Assembly (NCBI GenBank): GCA_023014335.1
Contig: JAECYW010000029.1
Span: 62,001 to 126,000, forward strand
From: Galerina marginata
Lineage: Eukaryota; Basidiomycota; Agaricomycetes; Agaricales; Galerinaceae
DNA: 64,000 bases
Direction of reading: 5' to 3'
Each line of letters opens with the position of its first letter. Position 1 is the first letter of the stretch. Of the stretch, positions 21,265-32,864 are shown one piece after another. The notes below the pieces were generated by a model. It searched no databases. It had not been told where the DNA came from and worked only from the letters and a program-made list of their open reading frames with translations. The translations under genes and the position numbers were made by a program.

Positions 21265-22345
21265 GGTATGACATCGGGGGTCGCACATGTTGGTGGCTTC
21301 GGCAGCGGTAGCACGCGATATGTTAGGAGTGCGAGATGAAGGACGTTGAGGGCGCCTTGGTGGCATGGGTTGAAACCGGATTCTTGGGCTAATGGCCATA
21401 CGAGTGCAGTCCAAGTTCCGTTGCTAGAGTGAAGAGGTTCGAACGCCAATGGGCGTTGCAGAAATCCAGAGTTCATAAAGTTTAGTCAATCCAGATGGGG
21501 GGCAGGACCACAGCGACGTTTCCGTGCTAGTGATTCAACCGGCTCTATAGGTAGATCTACAGCAGCGTCTCAGCGTTGGTGGACTAAGCGTCGTTCTGGA
21601 GACTCCAAAATGCAGTCTGCGCTGGAGTAGTGGCTGATGCCATCAGGGCACGTGACCTAGGTAGCCTTTACGTTCGGGTACGCGTTCCTGTGCAGACACG
21701 TCCTTTTGGGAGCAACCCACCACCTTCCCTTGAGCCAGCGACTAGCTCGGGAGCACCCAGGCCTACTCCAGCGCTGCTCGCAATGGCAGTTCCGTGTGCT
21801 CAACGACGAAGGCGCCGCATATGACCACTTGAGTCAGAGACATTCGAAACTTAGTTGAGTTTTGAAGAAAATGAATAAAGGGTACTAACAATTTGGGCTT
21901 TGCAGACAAAGTGGTCGTAGGGCCCTGTTTGAAGACGAATAAGTGCACGCTGAGAGGCACACAGTCCACTTACCGCGTCGTCGGCCTTGGGCGGAGGCAC
22001 GACGTAATTTGGGTTCGCCTATGGGTTGTGTAACGGGAAGTCTGAGGGTTTTTTTTTTGCTAGCTCGCATCAAGGTGAAAGGAGCAGGCCCTTCAGAGCC
22101 GATAGACAATGACGCAGAACCACTTGCTTGCACCATCTGGCGAAAGGAGTGGTCAAAACTCGCAGACGAAGAGCTCCGTCTGAAATGGGTAACCAGCGAG
22201 TTTGGAAAGCCAACAGAGTTAACATCACGATTTGTCCCATTAATATTGGCATGTCAAGCTCAAGCTCAACCCTCGACCTCGCCTCAAGACCAGATCAGAG
22301 AACGAGTCCTCAGCAGATCTAGAGGAGTAGCGCGATCACCCGCTG
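21265..22345 (+). repeat. Dispersed repeat X, copy 2
   Basis: Carries the X landmarks in order: GGGCTAATGGCCATACGAGT (21390 area), GACGTTTCCGTGCTAG, ACAATTTGGGCTTTGCAG and GGAGCAGGCCCTTCAGAGCC. It ends near AGAGGAGTAGCGCGATCACC at about 22320 and then runs into unrelated sequence and the 3' break of the Tnp2 pseudogene. It has a 64-bp insertion with a 'GAGCCAGCGACTAGCTCGGG' phrase not in copy 1. Confidence 0.75.
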
Positions 22346-22487
22346 CTCATTCCTCTGTCATCAGCGTCATGTCTACTGTTCTGATGCGTGACGCAGGCGT
22401 CTTGAGACTAATATTGATTAGTTCTCAAGAGCTTAAATGGACGTCGCGTTTGGAAGCTGATTTTCTTGCAGGACTTATTTAATCTTA

Positions 22488-24024
22488 CGTCGGACCAGGG
22501 ATTATGCCAGCAAGGAACATGTTTTCCGGCTTGTACCGTTCGCTCAGGGGAAGATTGAGACAAGCGAGCAATATCATCCCGATGGAAACTTTTTCCCCCG
22601 CATATGCTTATTGAAAAAGTCTACTCAAAGGCTGAAGACATAACGACCTTCCCCATCGCCGTCCATGTATAACTTCTTCCCGTCGGGACCCACGAAATTA
22701 CGGAGGAAGTCGCTCGCCATTGAATATATCTCCCATTTCCTCCGTTCGATTTGCATTTGCCTTCGCCCATGCCCCATCCATGAGATCTTCGTAGCCGGGA
22801 CGCGAAACCAGCGCTGCAAACCAATCTTTAGAGTCCAAAGAGCCGAAGGGTTTGATGGGAACCCGGACTACAATGTCCTTGATGATCCGAGGTCTTGTAA
22901 GGACCGTACCGCAGGACGGGCTATTTGGAAATCGCTTGTGACTGCAGCGCTTGGGGTACTCGGCTATCGGGCAGCCTTGCTTGTATATCGGCTTGTATGT
23001 ACGATGGCAGCTAGGGTGCGGGCAAACAGCATAGATCGTGGTTTTTCCATCGAGTTCAAATTGCCTTGTGGCTGATTCAGGGCCGACTGGAAGATCACTT
23101 AATAATTTTGCTGTTTGAGGCGTAATATTAGATCCGAGAAGAGCGAGTCGGAGAACACAGCCCATAGCGAAATGGCATCCAGATCGAGCGACCTTCGAGA
23201 CGATCTGCAAAACCACCATGGTAAACACTATCATTTGAATGACCGGATTCACCCCTCTGAGAATGGGGCGAAAGTGGTGGTCTGTCATATGATAAGAAAA
23301 TGCATAGCCTTCAAGAAGTTATCAATTACTCACCAGACATATATTCGGATGGGGCTCCAGGAGCGCGTGGGGCACATAATTGCTGGTTAGCCAACGTTGA
23401 AGCTTCTTTCCAGATCTTCATCACGGATTTCAGAGTTTCCAGTAGTTTGTCAACGTGCTCGCCAATGACCTGCTTCGTAATATCCACTTCATGAAACTCT
23501 GCCTTGATGCTGTATAGTTCGGGACGTAAATCTCTTGCACGTTGCAGATCGTCTTCCAATGGAAATGGTTCATCGATGCGACGGGGGGGACCGCGACCTG
23601 TCAGCACATGAGAGTATTCAGTGCTCAACTCGTGCACTTTGAGCTCGATCATCTTCATCCGATCCAAGAGGTCTGCGACGCGTTCTCTGTGAGAGGGTAA
23701 AATATGAAATTTACGCTGAGATGGTTGGGGTTGGTGCGAAATATGTGCCTCCAAGATATCGACATCAGATGGAGACGGTCGTGACATCGACCGTAATCGG
23801 CTGCCCGATTGCGTGGGGGGACCCGAAGTCTTGTCAGCGACAGACATGGACGAAACGAAGGTTGCTACAAAATTGTCAGTTTTCTGTAGAACATCGCTGT
23901 GGGCTTGTCTCCCTGCAAGCCCGTAGTCGAGGATGATATGCTTCTCCAGTGTTCGTTTATCGATATCCTTTCCACCAGATGGTGTACGGCCACAGCCTTG
24001 ACTGATGCACTTGCAGAGTGGCAT
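22488..24024 (-). pseudogene. Tnp2-family (CACTA) transposase, 3'-truncated and frameshifted
   Basis: Exon 1 is 23334-24024 (ATG, MPLCKCISQGC..., then a coiled-coil-like helix). A 52-nt GT...AG intron (23282-23333) joins exon 2 in frame. Exon 2 reads CPHPSCHRTYKPIYKQGCP, AEYPKRCSHKRFP, RPRIIKDIVVRVPIKPFGS, SKDWFAALVSRPGYEDLMD, FVGPDGKKLY, GRYVFSL and ENMFLAGIIPGP, the recognisable start of basidiomycete Tnp2 transposases, which move CACTA elements. A frameshift lies at about 22705, a TGA replaces the Cys after GRYVFSL, and more breaks follow. The frame stops dead at GIIPGP near 22488, so the catalytic core is missing. No terminal CACTA repeats are seen at its edges. Confidence 0.87.
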
Positions 24025-24364
24025 CAGTTGTGGTCAAGCAATGTCGAGCAGTTGAGCGTTGAGTTAGAAAGACAAAAGGGAGCTCGAAGAATCTTTATAC
24101 GGTGGCAAGGCTGCTACGCTCGTTGTTCCATTCACAAGAACAAAGTAACCAAGCCGATAGCCGGTACGTAAATACAAGGCCTTGCAGGGTCGGCGGTCGC
24201 TTTACTATGTCGAGTCGACATTGAAGGTCAGAAAGAGCCAATACAGATTCCGTTGGGTTGTCATTCCAAGCAAGGGCAAAGAGATCGGAAATAATCAGAG
24301 TTCACGCAATTTTCGGGCATGCACGGAGCAGTGGGTTTCATCGTATCATACGAAACAATTGGAA

Positions 24365-25900
24365 GCGGCGAATTATTTAAATTCTGAAGGCAAATATTCA
24401 ATCCATAGACCACGGATCTGTGGGAAGGATGATCGATTACGAATATCACGAAATGCAATAACCTCTTCAGAAGGTTGCATTCGACTGCTCCTAACTCAAT
24501 GGCTGTTGATACAGCTGAGCTCTCCTGGTCGGTGATCTGAGTAACCACTGAAGGGAGAGGAAGAGTCAGAGTTGCTGTTGATCACTGGCAAAAGACGAAT
24601 TAGAGTCGCCGGTCACTGTTGGAAGGCACGATGGCACGGTCGTCGTTGTTGATGACGACGGACTAGTATGATTTAGCCGATCCAGGCTGTGAACGGTAAG
24701 TAGTGGTGGAGGAGGAAGCCGTTGAAGAGATAATTTGCAGAATTCAGCATGCATGAGCTTCCAGGCCCTACGGAACTAGCCGTCCTGAGCTACCAGCACC
24801 GTGAGGCTCCGGATGTGCTAGGTCAAGGTTGGGTCCACCAGGCTTGATCGAAAGCGTTCTCTTGGGCAGTAGGACGTCGGGAGTCGGGGTCGCACACGTT
24901 GGTGGCTTCGACACCGGCACCACGCGATATGTGAGGGGTTCGAAATGAACTCGGAGGACGACGTTGAAGGCGCCTCGGTAGTGTGGGTTAGAACCGGGTT
25001 CTTTGGATTCGAGTGCAGCCAGGTTCCAACGTTATCATTGTAGAGTAGAACAACCCATTACTAGTCAACCCATTATTAGTCAAAGTAAAGAGGTTCGAAC
25101 AACAATGGGCATTGCAGAAATCCAGAGCCCATAGAGTATAGTCAGTCCAGATGGCGCCAGAAGGACCACAGCGACGTTGCCGTGCTAGCGATTCTACCAG
25201 CTCCATAGCTAGATCTATCTCAGCGTTATTGGGCTAAGCGTCATTCTGGACACTCCAGAGTGTAGCAACTTGAAGTCTGCACTGCCCGCGATGATTTGAG
25301 TCTTGAGGCAGTTCTGTATGCTCAACGACCAAAAGAGAAAGAGCTGCAGACAACCGCGCTACCCTCCCCTTATCTGGAAACTGAGTGGATGGACTGCAAA
25401 AGGCACAAGAATAGATTCATTTGGTACAATTTGATGATATAAATCATTGCGTTGGATGTGAGATGTGGAGAGTCGACTTCCAATAATAAACCTAGTCGCC
25501 AATGAAGCATTCGAGGGTACGAAGGCGCCCCAAATAACCACCTGAGTCAGAGGCAATCGAAGCTTAGTTGAGTTTCGAAAATTGAATAGAGTGTACTAAC
25601 AATTTGGGCTTTGCAGACAAATCAGGCTGCGATACAGACGCAAACTTTTCAAAGTGGTCGTAGGGCTCTGCCCCAGTATTCAACGTCTGTTTGAAGATTA
25701 ATCACCGCGTCGTCGGCCTTGGGCGGTGGCATCGAAATGACGTGGTTTGCCTTCATCCGGTTCGCCTATGGGTTGTGTAGCGGGAAGTCTGAGGGGTTTT
25801 TGCTTAGCTCGCACCAAGGTGAAAGGAGCAGGCCCTTCAGCGCCGATAGACAATGACGCAGAACCACTGGCTTGCACCATCTGGTGAAAAGGAGTAGAGA
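24365..25900 (+). repeat. Dispersed repeat X, copy 3 (long form)
   Basis: One of the two longest X copies; it aligns along its length with 32865-34240. The first part (TTGCATTCGACTGCT, GAGTCGCCGGTCACTG, GGCACGATGGCACGGTCGTC) is absent from copies 1 and 2. It is more diverged than the others (for example TGAGGCAGTTCTG inserted at about 25300) and carries no open protein frame of note. Confidence 0.75.
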
Positions 25901-25984
25901 AGCATGAAACCTGGGTCTCGTTCCCATTCCGTATTAGGCATTTCACCGTGCGATAATATTACGGCTCCACCTACGGGAACTTGC

Positions 25985-26600
25985 CCCTCGAGCGACCCTT
26001 GATGTGTCCATTCTCTCCCAACTTCTCAAGACAGTCTTTGATACGCTGCGTCTGAACTCGGCTTACCACCCACTCCATCTTCTTGAGCTTAGCGGCAGCG
26101 CTTTGTAGCTGCTGTGCTGGCCGAATTCTTTCAAGCGGGCTATTCGGAGTCAGCACGCGGTTTTACCGTTGCAACCAAGCATGGAACAGGTTGGTTCTGC
26201 TGTCGCTTTCCCGTTTACTCTCCATAACCCTATCACCAGCCCTCTTACAGTTATGAGCTTTACCGACACGCGGAGATGACGAACGTTCATCGACCTCCAT
26301 GAACGACTCAAGAGCTACGCAGGCTGCCTCTCGCCACCCGTGACATCCTCCGGCTTCGATTTCTCCACCTTTTACGTTGATGTACTCCCGTGTTGTCTCA
26401 TGGATTCGTGCAGTTTGGACACCAACTTTCCCATGGCCTCATAGGGCAGATGGTCATTTTGGACGCCACTCTACTGTTTTTCCACAGCGTTTTAATTCAG
26501 CTAGCCGTCGGCGAAGCCTGGTTCATCGTCATTCCGACGATTCTCGCTCGGAATACATGGTTTGACACGTGGTTGGCTCATTTTGCTCTCCGACGGTAAG
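25985..26600 (+). pseudogene. Third, decayed copy of the SR open frame (5' end only)
   Basis: 25985-26260 matches the leader at 13205-13395, and the ATGAGCTT start is conserved at about 26252. After that, ERLKSYAG-type sequence, FGHQL, ILVRP-type and PTILARN pieces can be followed, but frames shift and about 130 bp around ENRLWVFW is deleted. It ends at about 26580, where an intron-like GTAAGATTTG segment related to the start of the 29.4-kb block (opposite strand) begins. It lies directly downstream of an X copy, as in the two intact units. Confidence 0.82.
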
Positions 26601-28208
26601 ATTTGTTTTCATCATTTTATTCGTTTCTTATTTCAATTTGCGTCGTCATGCTTAGATTTGTTCAAATACCACAACAAGGGAGGAGATTTGTTGAAGAAGT
26701 TAATCTTCATATATCAAGCGGTGGGAGTGACAGTTAGAAGTACGAAAGTATCCCAGTCCTAGGTGTGCACTGTGCACTACAAAATGACTTTAGTCATGTT
26801 CGTAGTGTTTGGTCTTTGCTTTCCATGGTTTTCACCAACGTCTTACCTTCCACCTGCTCGAACCATATAATTGTTATCTTGTCATCAACTTATGCCTTTC
26901 GTTATTTTTGCGCGTGACTCTGGGGTTCCGCGTCGTCCACGTCATGCCCAACCCTTTTCATCCATATTTCCCCATCTCCGTCTGGGACAAAAGTCGCAGG
27001 TCGAACTTTTGGCAGAGGAGTAGCGCGATTGTTCGCTACTCACTCCTCTGTCATCCCTCAGGATAGATACTACGTAGTGTGTCTACTGTCTCTGTAGTCG
27101 TGTAGAAGGAATACATATCTTTACTGGATTTTATTTGCGTGGCATAATCGAGGGATAGGATTTGAGGACCGAAAGTGGCTAAGCTGATATCCCCGGATCG
27201 ATGTACCTTTTTTTGATGCAATTTGGATGACATGCCTTGGCTGGCCTCGGATGGCCTTGACAGATTTCGGCTATTGTCCTAAGCTAATTCAAGGGAATTC
27301 AAGCGCCTCAGAACTCTTCAAAAACCTTGATCACGCTTGACCACCCTCGACGGATCAAAAATGCAGTTTGGGGCAGAGATTTTCGCTTATCTTATCATCT
27401 AATGTTATCTTATCTCATGTCTTTTTATATGCCTTTTGGGCTTCTGCAGGTCGAGGGCTCAACAATAAGTTTCTAAGATCTTAGAAGCAGGCGGCGCCGC
27501 TTGTGGTTGTTCCAACTTTTTTTCTTCGTGCGCCGGCGGGTAGGCCTGTGGAATAACAGGGCTGAACCTGGCCTAAATCTCAAGGAGTGGCACGCCTGAT
27601 CCTATCACGAGCCACGGTGATCACTAGTCGATATTCCTGGTCGAGTCAGTCGCGCACTCCACGGTGAAATTGACTTGTGCCCGACTCACCCGCTCATCAT
27701 CAGCGGGTCCCACGAACGGACCGATATTTTCAAGGTTTGAATTTAGCTATCAAATGCAGGAGCTCGACCCGACCCAAGCCCTGGCTAGAGTTTGAACGGC
27801 ACCAGCAGACTTTGGCGTTTGAGACGGCATGGCTGCTCGAATCACCAGAATTTTAAGCTGACTTTCGGCCAATATTTCTCTCTTATGGTTTACGGAGGAA
27901 TAATAGATAGTTGCAAGACCCTGTAAATGGCCCGATAACGATCACTCCGCTTCTGGGATTGAACAGGCGGTATAATATGGTCGAGTCAACCATGCACAGC
28001 AGTCCAGGCGGACTGATTGACTCGAATATTCCACGCACGGGTCGAATACATTGAACGACCGACTCACCATCATTCAGCCCACCGTCCCACAATTACTACT
28101 CCTTCTCACTTACAGGGACATCGACGACCTTCTTTGTTTCGTTCACTCGCCCAATATCGTCTCTAGGAGGACTCGGAGTCAGCTTTCAGATGGAGTATGT
28201 TATCGCCC
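26601..28208. other. Intergenic
   Basis: 26570-26700 is the reverse complement of about 29415-29560, an intron-like segment. At 26775-26807 a small palindrome starts CACTACAAAATGACT and closes AGTCATGTTCGTAGTG. 27010-27055 is an isolated scrap of X (GAGGAGTAGCGCGATTG...TCCTCTGTCATC). The rest, to 28200, has no gene I can support. Confidence 0.4.
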
Positions 28209-28214
28209 TATAAA
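28209..28214 (+). promoter_or_regulatory. TATA box of the 28272 gene
   Basis: TATAAA in the context CCCTATAAAGGGCGG, 58 bp before the ATG at 28272. This spacing fits a fungal core promoter with a short leader and argues for that ATG over the in-frame one at 28197. Confidence 0.5.
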
Positions 28215-28271
28215 GGGCGGAAGAGGACGCAGGTCGACACCCCCACCAAGACCACTGAGCACCGTCAAACC

Positions 28272-28853
28272 ATGCCTTCTTCACGCTATCAAATTCCTCT
28301 TGCTCGTAATGTAACTCTTCTGCCTGATATTTTCAAGTTCAGTTTACTTACAACCTTACTTCAGGCAAGGTATGCCTTTGTGCGAGCAAGGCTGTACAGC
28401 GTCTTCAGCGCCAATCCTATTTCTGTTCCCGTCTTAACGAAAATTTCCGGTCGCCAACGATTCCCCGTTGTCGAAGAGGTCTTCTCCGAAAGAAGAACGC
28501 AGCCATATATTCACGACGTTATTGTAACCGTCCAATGGGCAGGCCGTTGGTATCGTTTTCAAATATTTTTCAAGAATCACTGCCTTCTGCACTTAAATCC
28601 AACGGTCGCATCGACGGTTCCTGGATGTCGTTGGAACGGGGACATCGTTATTATGCGCCTGGGAGTTAGCACTCCTACGGTGGTAAATATGGCTGGGGAT
28701 GATTGGCGTGCCGCTGATTCTGCTCTTAGAGGGTGTGTTTCTTTGTCATTTTCCTCCTCTTGGGTGCCTCATACCGTCCTGCTCTTGTCTAGTTTTCTTC
28801 ACCATGCAAGGCAAGGTAGGCGCCTGGTATTGCCAAGACACCTTGTCTTTTGA
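28272..28853 (+). CDS. Small agaric-type protein, about 190 residues
   Basis: MPSSRYQIPLARNVTLLPDI...RYAFVRARLYSVF...ISGRQRFPVVEEVF...NGDIVIMRLGVSTPTVVNMAGDD. From memory, the pattern 'Y.VPLA.N.TL.PDI ... NGD(I/V)V(I/V)MR.G....VVNM.G.D' recurs in short, unnamed proteins of mushroom genomes. There is no signal peptide or membrane helix in the first 150 residues. The last 40 residues (after ALRG) change character, becoming hydrophobic then basic, and may be read-through of an unrecognised intron, so the true 3' end is uncertain. The start follows a TATA box. Function unknown. Confidence 0.6.
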   Translation: MPSSRYQIPLARNVTLLPDIFKFSLLTTLLQARYAFVRARLYSVFSANPISVPVLTKISGRQRFPVVEEVFSERRTQPYIHDVIVTVQWAGRWYRFQIFFKNHCLLHLNPTVASTVPGCRWNGDIVIMRLGVSTPTVVNMAGDDWRAADSALRGCVSLSFSSSWVPHTVLLLSSFLHHARQGRRLVLPRHLVF

Positions 28854-29411
28854 AATCTCAAGGCGCCCGAGAGAAAGCAAATCCAAGATTCGTTCTTCGA
28901 CGAACTGCCTTCCATTTTTATCTCCTTACAGCCGTTTCGGCCAGCTGTGAATTTCGGCAGTTTATGTAAAATAAATAAATAGAATTAATTCGTGAAATCT
29001 TGTAAAATCCACAGCGTCTTCAAAAGTACTTCAATTTGATTGAAAACACAACCACTGGATTCGGATTGAGGAGCCGCATCGAATGATGTAAAAAAATTGC
29101 GAAAAAGAGAGGTTGGGGGAGATACTCAAATATATGTGTAGTTGGTTGGAATGGGCATTTTTAGGAGGACTGAACAAAAATCGGTGAAGATAGAACAGAG
29201 GCATAACACCCATCAAAGCCGACTTCAACCTCCTCAATACTCTACCGCTGTCTTCTGGAGAAAGTACTTCTTTTCGATGGAGATTTTTCATACGAGTCGT
29301 ACAAGACCACAAAGGACTCGGGAAGCTCCCTATATTAGGTGTCCGCAAAAATCCCAAAATTCGGCCTCAAAAACGCAAGCTTGACGCCCTCAAAAACGCA
29401 CTTTAGGACAG
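28854..29411. other. Intergenic
   Basis: AT-rich, with several AATAAA-like signals just after 28960 that may serve as the 3' end of the preceding gene. No other gene seen. Confidence 0.35.
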
Positions 29412-32360
29412 GTCCACAAGATATAAATTAAGCTGTTTGAGATCAACAGTCGCCTCCCTTGTCGTGTTGTTTGAGCAAATCTAAACACGACAACGCAGAT
29501 AAGAAACGAATAAATGAAGAAAACAATCTTACCGTCGAACGGCAAAATGAGCAATCCGCGTGTCCTCTCTATTGACCATGTCCATGATATTGTCAAAAGC
29601 TGGGGCGGCCATGAGCTTCCTCCTGCTTCATGGCCCTGCGAAACCAGTCCTCCTGAGCTACCAGCACCATCAGGCTCCGGATGTGCTAGTTCAAGGTTAT
29701 GTCCACCAGGCTTGATCGGAAGCGTTCTCTTCAGCAGCATGACGTTCGGGGATCGGGGTCGCATATGTCGCTGGCTTCAACAACTACAGTACGCGATATG
29801 TGGGGGGTTCAAAATGAATTCGAAGGACGACATAGAAGGCGCCTTGGTAGCGAGGGGAACCGTTTTCTTGGGCTAATGGCCATGCGAGTGCAGTCAAACA
29901 ACCCGTTGCTAAAGTAAAGAGCTTCTAACGGCAATGGGCATTGCAGAAATCCAGGAAGGACCACGGCAACGTTTCCGTGCTAGCGATTCAACCGGCTCCA
30001 TAGCAGCCTCTCAGCGTTAGCGGATTAAGCATCATTCTCCAGAGTGTAGCACCCGCTCCTTTGAAATTGTGACGACGATAATTTGACGTTTGGAGCAAGT
30101 ACGTGGTCCGAAAAAAAAACGTTCTTAGCCGAACCTTAGGTTGGAAGAAATTATATCGTTTTTGGCAATTTTATGTCTTGAAAACAGGTAGGAAAGAGGA
30201 AGAAGAGGTTTGTTTGGAAGGAAGTCACTTCAGGAATAACCGACGGCAGATAGTGCACCCCAAAGACCGCACAATGAGTGATAACGGCTTCCATCCACAA
30301 TGGTGGAAGAAAGGGGAATTGGAAATGCCCTCCAGCTTTCCTGCTGCCGGCTCAGGGTTTTTCATGCAGAAAACCGGCGTTTGAACCCTATACAATTAAC
30401 GAGGGCGTCTTGACATTTGTGGCGACATTGATAATTTCCTTCGAACGCGGTACACCAAGGGTGACGTTCTTACTGGAGACACCAACATAACGGAAAGTGT
30501 TGGGCGTCATTTGGGTGGCCGATTCTCCAATTGACTGAGCAGCCAGTGTGCCACACAACTCTCCTGGGTGTACAATTGATTGGTTAAACTTTGTCTCCAC
30601 CTCGCCAATCACCCAATCAAAAGCTTCTCGTGTTAGATGGAACTTCTCCAAAATGCAGCGGGACGCAAAGGAAGTATCCTGAAGGTTAGTGTCGAGTTCT
30701 CCTGGGCCTCCTTGCTGAGATGGTCATAGCCACGGACGACAACCAGTTGTTTGCCAAGCTCATGCACAGCATCGACCATATAGGCCGGGTTGAGGTCACT
30801 TGGTTGCGACGATTGACGTGGAAGATCCGGATAGCGTTCTGGACAATGCAGTGGAGATTGACAGGAAGATAGTGGGGCTGGTTAGTGGGTACTCGGGGGA
30901 AGACAAACTGGCAAAGAAGTTGGCGATCTTCCACCAAGCGCGCATATTTCTCATCCAGCTTCACTTGGAGTTTGAGGGAACTGCCGCCAATGCCAGCCCG
31001 CAAGACACCGGGGAGGAAGCCGCCGGCTGGGTCTGCGACATCTAGACGGTAATTATGTTCGAAGTCCCTGTCGTTGAGGTGGAACGTCTCGATAGTTTGC
31101 TTCTCAATGAAGGCACTGTCTATTCCGCCTTCACCACATACAAGGGCCAAGTTGAGCTGCCGGTCCACCAAATTCTCAAAGGATTCGCGGATCGTCATAC
31201 CAGACACAGCTTTCATACAGTCATGAATACCATCGTTAATCATCTGAGCCACGTTCGCCTTCCACGCGCCAATGTGTTGGGTGATGTACGACATAGTTGC
31301 AGAGTCGGCAATAGTATCGCCAATGCTGAAGTCGTCACAGAACATGACATGCACTAAACCACCCTGCGACGCTCCAATGGTCTTCTTCTCGACGATTCCA
31401 AATATCAGCTCGCCGTTCTCGATCAAAACACCGTCGTCGAAAATGGGAGTAAACGATTTTGGGTCTGGCGCATGGTGGATGTTGAAACCACGGGCAATTG
31501 TCAAGCTGAGAATTTGCTTTCCTGCCCACAGAGCCTTCGGCCTGAGGACAGCAGGAATCATAATGGCGCCGTGCCATTCAGGGATCCACAAAAGGATATT
31601 TTGCACTTGATTCCAGTCCAAGAAGGTATCGCAAGCGTGAACTTTCAAATGCTGCAAAGAGTATCTTGCACAATGCCCATGACGGGTTTGTTGGCTTGGG
31701 AGAAATAATCTGTGTTTTGCAGTTAGCAAGGCAGGACCCAACTTAAACATGCAGGCAAACTAACCTGTCTGGCAACCCATGCAATCTGGCTAAGTTCTTC
31801 TCGAGTTTCCTCGCTTTGTGGCATACTAAAGATCATTTAGAAGATCTCCACAACAAACATGGTTACAAGAAGACGTACAGCATGTTCATTTCATCACCGT
31901 CGAAGGCGGCATTGTAGGGCGGTATTCTAAACATCATGATTAACATGCCAAGGTGGCTGTTGCAGTCAACGTATACCGACAGGTTCAGGCGGAAGGCTAT
32001 GGTGACAATATTAGCAAAAGAAACAAAATCACGAACCCCTGGACACTTACTGGAATAGGGCATAAGCTTGACGCAATGGCTCATTATACTCGTCTTATGC
32101 AGAGAGTGTTGACGATTGAACAATACAAAACTACAAATGAGATTAATAACCGGAGTCTCAAAAAAAACTCGGAGTGCTCACTCTCCGTCCTTGAGGTGCC
32201 TTTCGATGATCCAGTCATACTGAAGGAAAGCGTCAGCACGCTTGTTATAACGAAACTTGATTTGTTTGCTGGTGTCTCGATTTACATATCTTGCTCCTGG
32301 GTATGTCGTCGGGCCGTTTCCAACCAGCTCTTGAATATATGCGGTGTTACTGGAAGGGGG
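29412..32360. repeat. Direct duplication, copy A (partner 42685-45614)
   Basis: Starts at GTCCACAAG and ends near GGTGTTACTGGAA. The two copies are nearly identical from about 29450 to 31950 and become clearly more diverged in the last 250-400 bp. Copy A lacks about 75 bp of RPB1 (EKGPDP...NFWLFRN) that copy B keeps. Copy B lacks about 110 bp (the YRLDVADPAGGFLPGVL region) that copy A keeps. The left 650 bp is a subtype of repeat X. Confidence 0.93.
29460..30060 (+). repeat. Repeat X, 5' subtype, copy 4
   Basis: Contains CTGAGCTACCAGCACCAT, GGCTTGATCGGAAGCG and CGACGTTTCCGTGCTAGCG-like phrases but stops at about 30060, before the 'TTTGGGCTTTGCAG' half. On the minus strand, KRTLPIKPGGPNLELAHPEP-type reading ends at a GTAAGATTG donor, so this part may derive from an exon/intron border of an unknown gene. 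Related minus-strand copy at 60600-60990. Confidence 0.6.
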
Positions 32361-32835
32361 TCCAGGGAGGGTTTTAAATCGGATATATCTGAAGCAACAA
32401 ATTCAACAATACAAGGGGCAAGAGACATCGAGCAACAGTGCAGGGCCTTCTGACACGCATCCGGTACCGCGTCACAGTCAAGAGCGGTTGGCCAAACTCC
32501 ATCTATACAACACATGGCCTTTGACAGTACACGTAGGTTTATTTTTTGCCGCAGTCCTCGTTCAGCGCACCATTTCACCACACAGCCTCGTGGCCAACCG
32601 TTCGCCGCGACGGATGCAATGGGGTCGACACAGCGATCAAGCGACCGAAACACGGACCACATGACCCCCCGTCATGGGTGGAAGAATGCTCTCGATTGTC
32701 AAGGGAGTGGGTTTGGGGTTCCTCATGGGATGTGGAGAGAGCCCCAGAAAATTGGGATGGTGGGGTGCGAAACAGGTAGAGGAAAGTAAACAATGCAACT
32801 CACGGTGTCGGCTTTCAGCTTTCCGCAATTGACAC
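30388..32835 (-). pseudogene. RPB1: RPB1 pseudogene, copy A
   Basis: On the minus strand, 5' to 3': CGKLKADT with a donor (about 32810-32828), a long intron jumping to VTP (about 32343), [75 protein letters not shown]-like, GELIFGIVEKKTIGASQGG, then FIEKQTIETF, DPAGGFLPGVL, PRVPTNQPHYLPVNL and [15 protein letters not shown] to NVKTPS. Introns are kept. The metal-binding NADFDGDEM has Ala for its first Asp. The trigger-loop TQMTLNTFHYAGVS reads [14 protein letters not shown], with Arg for the catalytic His. The bridge helix and about 130 neighbouring residues are deleted. It cannot encode a working polymerase. Confidence 0.93.
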
Positions 32836-32864
32836 ATATGTATAATAAGAAAATGACACGAAGC

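Noticed and set aside
30800..31708. Plus-strand open frames over the RPB1 copies (also 44075-44949)
   Set aside because: They are antisense shadows of the minus-strand RPB1 exons, which match the polymerase in order.
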